A stretch of 64,000 nucleotides of DNA from Morchella semilibera. Lineage: Eukaryota > Ascomycota > Pezizomycetes > Pezizales > Morchellaceae. A program made the translations under genes and the position numbers. The stretch spans positions 6,879,613 to 6,943,612 of the forward strand of contig CM018603.1 of assembly GCA_009192285.1 (NCBI GenBank), written 5' to 3'. Each line of letters opens with the position of its first letter. The stretch's first letter is position 1. Positions 11,407-22,970 of the stretch are shown piece by piece. The notes below the pieces were generated by a model. The model ran no database searches, was not told the origin of the DNA, and saw only the letters and a list, made by a program, of their open reading frames with translations.

Positions 11407-12244
11407 TACTGTTTCTCATTCTGGCTACATGTATCAATTGTAAAGGAATTTTAATGATGGCGCTTAGCTATGAAAGTTTCACGAGCTGACGCGGTCTTGG
11501 TTGGTTTTTGTCTTAGTCCCACGGAATCGGAAACAAAAGCTCTAGCCCGTGCGCCTGTATGCATGCATCGTCGACTGGGGGAGGTATGGATACATGTACT
11601 TTGTATGTGCCTAAGCAATAACTGGAGCGCGCTATTTCGGCAGCTCAAAATTCCAGATATCTGTGCTTCAACCCCAGGTGGGTATCTGCAGGAAACATGA
11701 TCGTATTAAAGCTCCGATAGGCCCACGTCACAGAATCTCACAGCTGCCACTTCTTCTTATTCAAAGTTTATCTAAAGGCGCGAGAATTGTGTGATTTCCA
11801 TGCACCATAGTCGATACGCTTGAAATTTTCATCAATTCCAGTCCGGAGAAAAAAGCGGAGTCAAGATATTGCAGACACTCAGGCAGTGTAGGTGCGCTGA
11901 CGAAATATCTTGTATCTTCACGAATGTTTGTTTGGTCTGTTTGTTAAAGCACAAAAAACACCCCGCAAGTTGAGTACATGTAGCTAGTGCTTTGGGACGC
12001 CTGCCTACGTTCCAATAAGCGTGCTGCCAGCTCAGCGGTGTGTCTTTCTTATCTACTATTTTCAGCCTTTGGGTGTCCTCTAAGTCCCCCTCCCCCTCTA
12101 CTTACACCTTCAATTCTCTCTCGTTCTATCGCCTACCCACTGTTTTCAGCTCCTGTTTCCATCTCGGCCTGGTTGCATTCTTTTCTTTGTTTCTTTCTTC
12201 CCATCTGAAGGCTGCAGGTGGATTGATTCTGCGCGGTTAGAAAC

Positions 12245-15200
12245 ATGTTGCACTCCCCAGAAGCTGTGCTCAAGGCGTCCGGTGCCATACACTATGTCTA
12301 TCCTCCCGCGTTGTTCCTATGCTTTCTCGTCATGCAGGGCATTACGGTTTGCACCATGAGGAACTTGAAAGCTCCAAAAAAGATCATACGGAGGAACCTT
12401 ATCCTTGGGATTCAGATTTTGGTCATAGTAACCTATGTAAGCCCAATAGTTTCTCGAGTCAGTATTGAAGGTTATTATCTGACAAGGTTTCTTACAATAT
12501 TGTTAAAGGTTGCCGAAGCGGTGTTGTTGCTTACTAGATCTCTTGTTCAAAAGGGGTGGTACAGTCCCGAGGATCATGTTGTAAGTCACGAATTGCTGGG
12601 TTGTCACTACCTCAACCAAGTTGCGCTAAAACTATGATCACATTAGGTTTATGTACTCTCAGCAATACTCGCGTGGGGTGCCATCGAACTCGCTCTTCTT
12701 GACAGCATAAATACTGTCTGGTACCCCTATTACGGATGCTGGTTCCTATCTCTCGTCACGGAGATTTGTTTGATCATCCTTCCTAATTACTGCAACATAC
12801 CGGACAACGCTTTTAAGAGGGCATCATTCATTATCCAAACCATTAGAATTGCCTTTCTTTTACTGCTACCAGCCGTATTCTGGGGGTTCCAAATATATGA
12901 TAACAGGAAAGAGACTGGTAATGATGAAGAATCAGCAGGGTTGCTCACGGCCAATAATGGCAATGCAAGTGGAGGTGGCTTATATGGTGCTACAAGCCCG
13001 GAGTGTGTCGATGAGAGCGCGGAGACCAGGGAAGCTAAGGCAAGGATGCTTAAAAAAATCGAAGAAAGCGGCAATTGGTGGATATATGCTAAGTCTTTCG
13101 CTGTAAGTTCCATATATGCTCTATATTTTGGTAGAAATGACTTATATCATATACCTTAAGATCTTTTGGCCTTACGTCTGGCCCAGCAAGGATGGGTGGC
13201 TTAAATTATCGATGATTCTGGTCGGTATATGTTTACTTGTTGAACGCGGTTTGAATGTCATGGTCCCCTACCAGCTTGGTGTTGTTACCAACGCTTTGGC
13301 TCACGGGAATGGTAAGTCCTACGGGGAGTTGTAACCCTATATCATGGCTGATAAAGATAGGTTCCATTCCGTGGGTTCAGGTTTCTCTATATGTTATGTA
13401 TCGTTGGTTGGATTCCGGATCTGGTATATCAGCGCTGCAAAGATATCTCTGGATGCCAATCGATCAGTATGCTTACCGTTCTATTACGACTGCTGCATAT
13501 AATCATGTTATGTCACTCTCTCATGACTTCCATACCAACAAGAAAACGGGCGACTTATATAGCTCAGTTAATCAAGGCAGATCTGTCAATGGGTTTATCG
13601 AATCGGTCCTGTTTTCAGTATTGCCAATGCTTGCTGATCTATGTGTTGCTTTTGTGTACTTTTACGTAGCGTTCAATTCGTATATGGCATTGATTGTGGC
13701 GGTGGTTTCCATGGTTTATCTATGGGTTACCGCAAGGCTCGGTTCGAGGAAGAATCAAATGCGGAGAGATTTTAATGCAGTAGGTGTTCTGCTAATCTAT
13801 TATTACTCAATTGCTAAATATTATTAGGCATCAAGAAAGGAGGCGAGTATCATGTGGGAAACTATGTCTAGCTGGACAACAGTGAGTGTAAGTTAGCAAT
13901 TTCCTTCGTAACCAAGCGCTGAATCGGGACGGAAGTTTAACGAAGTATTAGTACTTTAACCGAGTTCCTTACGAACAGGATCGATACTCGGAGGCAATTC
14001 GAAACTACCAACGCGCCGAACGAAAGTGGGATATTGGCTTGCGTGTTTTGAACGTTGCACAGAGCCTTATATTTACCATTGGTCTTCTAGCTGCTAGTTT
14101 CCTTGCAATCTACATGGTAACCATGGGACAAAGGCCGGTTGGTAGTTTCGTCACTCTGTTGTCCTACTGGGCTCAGCTCTCAAGTCCCCTAGCATATTTT
14201 GCCAATTTTTACCGTAGGATTCAGACGCAGATGCTTGATGCGGAAAGACTTTTGGAGCTTTTCCAAACAAAACCCACTGTTGTCGATAAGCCAGGTGCAA
14301 TGGACTTGAAACTGATAAGCGGGGAAATTGAGTTTGAGAATGTGAAATTTTCATACGACCCTAGAAAGCCTGCTATAAATGGAATTAACTTCAAAGCCCC
14401 TGGAGGGTCGACTATTGCGTTAGTTGGCGAAACAGGTGGAGGTAAAACGACTTGTTTAAAGTTGCTTTTTCGGTTCTTTGATGTGGAGTCTGGGGCGATC
14501 AAAATCGATGGACAGGATATCAAAGACGTGACTCTCTGGAGCTTACGAGAAAATATGGGCGTGGTTCCCCAAGTATGTACCTCCAAAGCAACGGCTCTTG
14601 TTCGTGCCTGGTCTAATTGTTTTATTAGGACCCGGAGCTGTTTAATGACACCATCATGAATAATATCAGATATGCCAATTTTGATGCCACAGATGAACGT
14701 GAGTATAATATACCGGTCCCATAACCGCCCAAAGAATATACTTATCGGTTGATTAGAGGTTTTTGCTGCTTGTCGTGCGGCGTCGATTCACGACAAGATT
14801 GAAAGTTTTCCCGATGGATATCTTTCTAAGGTTGGCGAACGTGGTGTAAAGCTTTCTGGGGGTGAACTTCAAAGAGTATGCTTCCTATAACATGTGCGCT
14901 GTTCTAGTACTAAAGGGATTGTGTAGGTAGCCATAGCTAGGGCGATTCTTAAGGACCCGAAGATCATCTTACTAGATGAGGCCACCAGTATGGTTGACAT
15001 GGAAACTGAGCGTCAAATACAATCTGCATTTAAAGAACTCTCTGTAGGTCGTACGATGTTTGTGGTTGCGTAGGTTTTCCCTTTTGTCTGGCACAGATAG
15101 TTTAAGGATAGGTGAATAGTGTTGATCATTCTTTACAGGCATCGTCTTTCAACCATCATGAATGCAAATCTGATTATCGTCATCCAGGACGGGGGAATTC

Positions 15201-16846
15201 TCGAGAAAGGCACCCATGATGAGCTCCTCGAGCTAAAGGGCAAGTACTACCATCTGTGGTCTAAACAAATGAAAAATGAGGGACCGAAGTCTAGTGCGGA
15301 CCTAAAAGATACGACTATAGTCAATGATCTTTCTCCAAGATCCCGAGAAGAAAAACTAAGGACGGCTCTCCAAAAAACGGGAGCTCAGTTTTATACCGAT
15401 CAATTCTCACTACCTGAAGACAAGAAAACGGAAGGAAGTTCTAGTAGCTTGGGTATCTTGACGAAAGATAAAAAGGGCGAGATTGAACAATCTATTTCTA
15501 CCCAAGCGTCGCTGCAGTCAAACGGTCATCCAAATATTTCCTTTGCTACTCAAGGTTCTCCTTCTCTGGGGGGATCGCAGGACTCTCAGTTCCGCCCCCA
15601 GAATCTTTTCAGGACTATGTCCCCAGCCCACAGCATATTGAAGAATGTTGATGTCACCGGACAGCCGGAGAGCCAACTTTCATTTACATCGCGTTCGGTA
15701 ACTCCCAAGCTTCCGTCCTCACTTAAGCCCGACGCTAGAGAATTCGTTCCAAATGAGGCCGTGCCTAGAGACATGCCCCAGGAATACGACTCAGTCCCGC
15801 AACAAGTTCAGGTTGGGTTTACTCCCAGGGAGTCATTTCCCACAAAAAACAAGGGCTTTGTTGGTGATCCTATCACGGAAGTATCTGCTCAGACAAATGA
15901 AGACTCAAGGTCAGAGAAAACATTCGATACTAATCAAGAATCTGAGGCCCAGGAAGGGGACCAAGGTGTTATGGTTCAAATCGTTGAGGATAAGATCGAT
16001 GAAGCTCTTAAAATTGCCGAGGAAAAGATGAAAGAGCTTGAAATGGGGGGTGAAAAGGGAGGATACAACGATGTACCGACTGTTCACTCTAAGGACGGGG
16101 CTCATGAGGGGCGTGGCCAAGATGAACAACCTACTTTAGCAGGAGCTCAGCCCGATGCCGAGCTTAAAAAGAAGCGCCGAAGAACCCGTCGAAGAAGTAA
16201 CAAATCGAAAGCTTCAGTGGATGCATCGATGGAGGACCAGGATGCCGGCGGTGTCACCGTCACTGGATATTCTGAGCCCGCCCCAATTACCACCCTACCC
16301 AATGATACTTGCAATGTGCCTCAAATGGTTTCTATCTCTCCACGCCCTATTAATGACGGAGAGCCCTCGAACTTTATTGGGGGAGACCCCAATTCCATTG
16401 CCCCAGGTCTTGGGAAGAAGCCAAAGCGCCGTTTCCGCGCTAAACCCTCAGCTAAGCCCCAGAGTCCCAAAGCCGAAACGGAAAACCAGGAGCCGGGTCC
16501 CCACTGGGGTTCTACCCCTTCAAGTGAAGTATCCCCGAGGCAATTTAAAGGAAAGGGCAGGGCTAGTTCTTTCATCGACGGTGATTATCGCTCTATACCA
16601 AGAGAAGATACAAGGCCTGTGCTCCAAAGAGACGGGCTGCAATCTTCTGTCCATTCGAGCCAGCCTGAGCAATCGCCATCCAACAGTGGAGCCATCCCCA
16701 AAGGCCCGGCAGGCCGACGAAGGACCTGGGGGAGGGCGTATGGCCCAAAGTCCACAAATAATTGGAAGAAACCAGACAACGAAGGACCTGGTGATGGACC
16801 CCAAGGCGGTTATCGTAAACATTCGAACGAATCACCTGGTGCCTGA
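12245..16846 (+). CDS. HMT1-type vacuolar half-size ABC transporter with long C-terminal tail
   Basis: The model is join(12245..12580, 12647..13102, 13161..13311, 13361..13779, 13828..13887, 13952..14572, 14629..14698, 14757..14875, 14927..15069, 15139..16846), 1360 aa; all nine introns are GT-AG and in phase. An N-terminal hydrophobic TMD0 (~1-220) precedes one ABC membrane domain (~280-560; [15 protein letters not shown] typical of this family). One nucleotide-binding domain follows: Walker [10 protein letters not shown] (~633-641), signature LSGGELQR (737-744), Walker [10 protein letters not shown] (757-765), switch H793. The family (S. pombe Hmt1) moves phytochelatin/glutathione-metal conjugates into the vacuole. 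The D-loop reads SMVD where SALD is usual. Residues ~838-1360 are polar, low-complexity and include [15 protein letters not shown]. Substrate is inferred. Confidence 0.9.
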
Positions 16847-18387
16847 TATAAGTTGTGAATTTCCTCATGGCACTTTTAGTGTTATCCAACGCTTCTCAAT
16901 ACATACGGGACTGGATTTCAGGTTTTAAAATGTTCTGTTGGTATAGTGTTCTGCGTTGGTTTGTTCCTGGGTTTTCTCTCCCCTTTTGTCCGCCTGTGCA
17001 TGTGTTTTCACTCACTTTAAATTTAAATTTTTTCTTTCTCTTCTCTCGAGGCCCACATCGTATGTATGTGGAGGTCCCCACCTCTCTATTAATATCCAAC
17101 TTGCGGGCTTTGATTTTGAAAGCTGATAGAAAAAAATCCATTATGTGTTCCTCGTGTGGTTAGAGGTTGGGAGGTTATCTGTTTTCGAAGCCAAATTAAA
17201 TTTAGGGGTGTCAGTCAAGAAGGTTTATAGACTGGATAGCTTTTTATTGAATTCCCCTGTCTTCTTTTTATTATTGTTTCCTTGCTACTGTTATTACGGA
17301 ATGGCTAAGCTAGCGCGATAACCAGAGATATTACGTAGGTTTAAAAAATTAAAGGACCGTTCCTCTGGCGAAGTGTAGACGGCTTTTTGCCCATGTGCAC
17401 AACAGCGTTATAAGAGTATTTTTGCACACTGTATGCTGTGTATGTTAAGAGTAAGGACGAGGACGAGGATATAATGAGGAAGAAGGTGATCGCGATGAAG
17501 CCTTTTAACGGAGTTAGAATACCATTCATATATATACATGTATATATATGTGAGGTGGGGTATGAAAGATTCCACGGACAGGGGGCCCTCCCGAGTGGGT
17601 ATAGCACCAATTAAGTGATAGCGGTCGGATCAGAATTAAGTATGGTATCGATAACTACAAAAAACTCTCCCGGATGAATTGTTAAGCACACTAGATAGAT
17701 ATCGGCTATACAGAAATTAAGTTTAGATCGATTTGGAGGAGCTCTGATTACATGTACGTACATACCCGTAACCTAATTGATATAATAAAACGCCTGGTTG
17801 AGCGAATTGCTGTATTAGTATACAAGAGACTTGAGAGATAATTGATGTAGTGCACATTTGTACTATAGTATATACCAAAATCAAAAAGGCTATAGATTCG
17901 CCAGTAATACGTCGAGAATACGGTATTAAGACATGCATTATTCTTCCTACAATTTTAATTTGGTATCCACCACTAAATTCCATAGTCCTATGGCAGTGAT
18001 TTCACCCTGTTTTCTCCATACTGTAGCACTCAGGCACACAAGGTCATGATAGTTGAGAGAAATGACGAACGTAGGTACTTAAGTATGTACTTAGGTCCAC
18101 TCTATTAATGACCTGTTTTCCTGACAGCACCCGGGTACACTCTTTGCATGCTCTGTTCTTAGCCTATCAAAGACATGGGCGATAAGAACTATCGCGGATG
18201 CAGGGGCCAATCTTCAATCCCGCACTACATGCGTGCGGCACGCACGGACACGCATTGCCATGGGTCTTGGTATGCACTCGCTTACTTTAGGTTTCGGCAC
18301 TGTTGTCTCCGAGCGTGTAACCTCCGAATCAGCACCCCCACACGACACGCCATCCTGTTTGACAGAAGTGTTTAACTTCAACTTGTA
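16847..18387. other. intergenic region between ABC transporter and CENP-H-like gene
   Basis: T-rich 3' flank (about 16,990-17,050) is followed by AT-rich sequence. Two TACATGTA motifs lie near 17,535 and 17,751. I see no gene-like frame and no clear inverted-repeat element. Confidence 0.55.
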
Positions 18388-19283
18388 ATGTCCACGCTCC
18401 AACAATTGCAGGCGTCATGCCTAGGCCTGTTATTCTCAACCCAGGCACACAAGGTCGGATTTGCCCGATTGGGGATCCAGGAGGATATTAATACCTTGAG
18501 CGAGAGGGAGCAGTACCTGTTGGGGCTTTACGATCGGCTAGGGGAGGTCTGCCTTGAGCGGAGGGTATTGGTGGCAGAGTTGGAGGGTGATGGTTTGTTC
18601 TCCCTACCCTCTCTGCGTGGTCTAATCGCTGGGGGACTAAAGTTTTGGTTTTTGGCTTAGATACATCAATTGCAGATGGTGGTGAGGAGATGCTTAAACA
18701 GAGGACCGAGGTGGCGGAAAGTGAGCTTCTGCAGAGCACAGCCAAAACACAGATGAAAGACAAGGTCCTCGAGACGACCCTCATCACTCACCCCATCTTG
18801 AAAGCAGTGCATTCGGGTGCCGGGAGCACGGCTAAGGAACGGTCCGTACATTGCCTACCTAATCCAGTTTAGGTCACATTCTAACATTGTCCGTACAGAG
18901 CGTTATTACCCCTCATTCAACGCCGCGACATGCTCTCGCTCACACACGCGAACCTCTCCCAAGTCCTCACCTCAACGCTCGACAGCATCTCGCAGACCCA
19001 GGTGGCAATTGCTGATGCGCGGGAAACTAATAGGCAACTCGCGGCAAGATTGCTGACGTTGGCTGAAAGGCGGAAGAAGGAGAGAAGGAGAATTGCGGGA
19101 GAGAGAGATGAGAGATATGGCGAGGCTGAGAAGGACCTCAAGGAAGCGAAGGTTAGGTGGGAGATCATGAGGAATGCAGTGCAGGCTATCATCGTGGGAA
19201 GTGGGGTAGATTGGGCTGGTGATACGAGGTTGAGGAAAACAGTGCTGGCGTGTGGTGAAGACATGAGGGACGATGACTGGTAA
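18388..19283 (+). CDS. CENP-H-like inner kinetochore subunit, three exons
   Basis: The model is join(18388..18586, 18661..18841, 18899..19283), 254 aa. The 74- and 57-nt GT-AG introns each split a codon and restore frame. The protein is mostly coiled coil. It carries the fungal CENP-H blocks LITHPILKAVHSGAGSTAKER, continuing ALLPLIQRRDMLSLTHANLS, and near the C-terminus IIVGSGVDWAGDTRLRKTVL. Human CENP-H is similar in length and has the same SGVNWA-type motif. CENP-H (Mcm16, Fta3) is part of the constitutive centromere-associated network. The first ~25 residues are less typical, so the start codon could be wrong or a short 5' intron may be missed. Confidence 0.75.
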
Positions 19284-20097
19284 CTGTAGCTTAGGGCTTC
19301 GCTTGTAACTGTTTTAGCTAATTTAGCTAATGAGGGTGCACCACTTACTTTTTCCAATCTAAATTTAGATCTTCTTATCTTTATGATATATATTAACTTT
19401 AGTTACTTTAGGTTCTTCACACATAATCACTCGATCACGACATTTGTTACTGTATCTTCTCGGGTGCCACCAATCAATTCCTCTAGTAAACAACGCGTGC
19501 TTGCTATGTAAAAGCAATGGTTACATATAGGTAATTATTACCTCCGCACCTAACCTTCTCGCAAAGATTACCTATCTACTGGACCATGCCTAAGTTATGG
19601 AATAATATCTAGTTAAAAAGTCGGAATTTTTGATAAGCACTTGGTCGCAACGATATCCGACGACTAAGCTAACGCGCGAGTATCCCCTGGGCTGTTGAAA
19701 TTTGCAGTAATAATAGTCCCACTTTTTGCTAACAAACGCCAACAACACAGAGAGTGACGGGCTCAGTGACTTTGCCACAGCCCGAACAGGAAGTCCTGGA
19801 TTCCGCGAGCCTCACCAGCCCAGGGGATACATACATGTATCTACCAAACAACCCGGGTGCAACAGTACGCAACAATACGTACGGAAATACAAATAAAGCC
19901 AATGGGCGGAATTTGGAACACGTCCAATGGTACCAATCATCTCTGGGGAGTGTTTGAGAAAAGGCGGAGGCTGTAATTGGTTGAGCACTTCATATTACGT
20001 GTACCGCATGAAACCCCGCAATTAAAAACCGCCGTGCCTAGCCTAGCTCCGTCGTCTTCCCCCTTTTCGCTCGACCACAAACAATTACACAATCGCC
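19284..20097. other. intergenic region upstream of the NLR-like gene
   Basis: AT-rich sequence with the second copy of a dispersed hairpin element (19607-19680) and one TACATGTA at about 19,832. The last ~60 bp before 20098 are CT-rich and probably hold the NLR transcription start. No other gene seen. Confidence 0.55.
19607..19680. repeat. dispersed hairpin element, copy 2
   Basis: A diverged copy of the element at 9625-9694: TAGTTAAAAAGTCGGAATTTT, a GCAACGATATCCGAC right arm and the same ACGCGCGAG end. Conservation of the palindromic layout in both copies supports a real family and not chance. Confidence 0.5.
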
Positions 20098-22970
20098 ATG
20101 GAAGTCGCGGCAAGTCTTATCGCGGTTATTCAGCTTAGCGGGAAAGTCGCTTCTCTAGGTTACGACTACATCAGCAAGGTTGGGCACGCGCAGAAAGAAA
20201 TCGAAAGCTTCGTCGATGAGCTTAATTTTCTCGGGGAATTCCTTGAACTCATCGATAATTATGTCAAGAATGGCCCCGAAAACTCTGATGCGCTACAGGC
20301 GTTGGCCAAGCCACTTCGCGCATGTAAACTGCAGCTGGAAGACTTGGAATTGAAACTGAGCCCTAAAAAACCCCCGTCATGGCTCAGAAGGAAGATGAGG
20401 TTAACGTCTCTTTCATGGCCTTTTAAAGAAAAGGAAGTCCTGGAGATTATAATAAAGATAGAGAGGAACAAAACATCCCTTCTTTTAGCACTGGGTTTGG
20501 ACAATATGTAAGCATTAAATATTACCCTTCACGCTATAAAATCAGGTTAATACTAATGTCCCCGGGATTAAGTTCACAGCTCCGGGCGAACTTGCTAGCC
20601 CAAAGTTCCTGGAGGCAGGCTGATGATTCAGCACGTGAAGGTACGTAAATCAACTTTCAAAGCACAGTTGATTACAGCAAGCCAGCTTGCGCTGCCTTTA
20701 GCCCTTATCCACGAAGAGATATATGTCCTCGATATTTATCTATTTTGGGGCATATAGAAGAAATCCGTAGAAAGGCCCTGCATTGGCTATACCCCGAAGA
20801 CTTCGATAAAATCCATACCGAAATCGGAAGCTTGAGACAAAAAGACACGGGTGGTTGGCTTTTGGAATCTCCAAGCTTTCAAAAGCTGGTCAAAGCGGAG
20901 CAAGGTTCTAGGCTTCTTTGGGGTTATGGAATTCGTATGTATTCACAATTTAAAAGGCCATACCCCGGGAATCTAAGAAGTTCTAACTATTTTTTCCCAA
21001 TAGCTGGAGCTGGAAAAACCTTTTTAAGGTATGGCTATCCTTCCTAATGAGCAGCATATGTTTTATTAAGTAAATCGGGTCTAAATACATGGGATTTATC
21101 CATTAGCTATGCCGTGGCCGATCATTTCCAATCTCAGGCTCGACAGAAGGGCTATGGAGTAGCTTATTTCTATTTCAACTACAAAGAGAAAGAGCAGCAG
21201 CGGCCTGCTACCGTTCTTTCTTGTCTCCTCAAACAACTTGCCAGCCAATTGGCGCATTTGCCCAAAGGAATTTTGGAATTATACGAACTAGAAAGAGGAA
21301 ACAAACGTCCTACTCTCTCCCAGCTAGTCGATGCTCTTCTTGAGGCTTTTAAGCTTTTTGGTCAAGTCTTTCTCGTCTTCGACGCCCTGGACGAGTGTGA
21401 TGAGGAGTCCCAGCGAAGGGAACTCCTTCCATTGTTTCATAAATTTGCAGATACTGGAGCCAGTTTGTTCGTCACCAGTCGACAGTACCCAGAGGACATC
21501 CAAGAATCGTTCAAAGGGGTCTCTAGGATTGAACTTTCGGCAAAAAGCGACGATATAAAGAATTATATAGAAGCGGAGATTGAGAAGAACTCACGGGCGA
21601 AAAGACTAGTCCACGAAGGGAAGCTCAAGGATAGTATAATTTCGCAGTTGACCGAGTGTGCTAATGGGATGTAAGTGGCTTGAATCTCAAATTTCCCCAT
21701 GTTTTAAACTCACGACTCTAGGTTCTTGGCTGTGCGGTTCCATGTTCAGTATCTTTGCGGCCAAACCACATTGAACCAAATTCGTGCCGCACTCGAGACC
21801 CTCAAGAATCACGTTGTTGGGGAGAAATTGCTAGATCCCACCTATGACCGAGTCACGGAAGCTATCCAAAATCAACCCAAGAGTTGTGCAAAATTAGCAG
21901 TCCGGGTCCTTTCATGGCTTGTACATGCAAAGCGGGTACTCACCGTCAAGGAGATCCAAATAGCTGTCTCCATTGAGCCTGGGCGGTACGAATTGGAAGA
22001 CTCGGACTTACCAGACATAAAAACGCTTATCGACGTGTGCTTTGGCCTGATCACTGTCGATGAGAATAGCGACACCGTCAGACTATCCCATCTCACAGTT
22101 CACGAGTACCTTCAGAGACACCCTATTATACCAAAAGACGCAAACCTCGATATCGCTATTGCTTGCACAACATACAACTCTTTCAACATTCTTGCCGAGC
22201 TGGCCCCGCGCAAGTTTCTAGGAAAACAAACTTTATGGGAAACTCGACTTGCACTGTATCCCTTCATAAAATATAGCGCCTTGTTCATGTCCTCACACCT
22301 TAATTCTTGTAAAGAAGAATCAACCCAAGATACCGTTTTTCAATTCCTCACGCGTTCGGCAAACCTGAATTTCTGGGTTCTATGTATTTACTGTCTCGAG
22401 CAAAGGGAATGGGATTATAAAAATAATTATGTTTTTTCTAAAGGCGGGCGGGCCGGTATACCGTATAGGTGGCCATTCACAGGACATTACAGTAAAGTTT
22501 GGGCCCCTCTAGAAGGAGCGTCTCGAATCGGCCACTTTCTATTGGTTCAGCGGCTGGTAAGGGAGGGGTGTACGTCACCGATTGCATTGAGACTAGCGAT
22601 ATCGAAGGGCCACGAGAATGTTGCTAGGTTTCTGGCCGAAAATGGTGTGCATTTCTCTATTCCAGATCACGAGGGCGACCTACCGCTGCATTTGGCAGCA
22701 ATGAGGGGGTTTGAAGAGATAATAAAGGTGTTGCTTGACCGGGGCGCGGACATCGAGGGTAAGGGTAGTTGGGAGATGACAGCACTCCATTACGCGGCGC
22801 GGAACGGACATGAAGCGGTTGTCGAACTACTGCTTGACCGGGGCGCGGACATCGAGGCCAGGAGTGATAGTGAGGAGACAGCACTCCACTGCGCGGCGCG
22901 GGAAGGAAATGAAGCGGTTGTCAAACTGCTGCTTGACCGGGGCGCGGACATCGAGGCCGGAGGGTGGTGA
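20098..22970 (+). CDS. NACHT-ankyrin STAND receptor (NLR-like), in-frame part
   Basis: The model is join(20098..20507, 20546..20640, 20758..20934, 21004..21028, 21107..21670, 21722..22970), 839 aa to the first stop. Residues 1-137 match the fungal helical N-terminal domain of STAND proteins (MEVAASLIAVIQLSGKVASL). The NACHT P-loop GIPGAGKT (~226-233) is carried largely by a 25-nt exon. Walker B is LVFDALDEC (~325-333). A winged-helix-like region follows, then four or five ankyrin repeats from ~718. Such proteins are intracellular sensors in heterokaryon incompatibility and innate-type responses. Intron 1 is only 38 nt. The frame ends within the ankyrin array through one extra base near 22964; about 2.3 kb more ankyrin sequence follows out of frame. 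The gene may be a pseudogene, an assembly error or a naturally short allele. Confidence 0.85.

Larger units (their letters stand above)
4977..12244. other. gene-free, repeat-rich AT-rich block
   Basis: No reading frame here is long or gene-like on either strand; all are short and low in coding character. The block contains four TA-flanked MITE-like elements (6029-6158, 6175-6400, 11127-11268, 11282-11406), a weaker inverted repeat (5521-5626) and a hairpin element (9625-9694). About 26 copies of TACATGTA lie between 5.8 and 12.0 kb. The final ~250 bp before 12245 is CT-rich, like a fungal promoter, and probably belongs to the ABC transporter gene. Confidence 0.7.
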
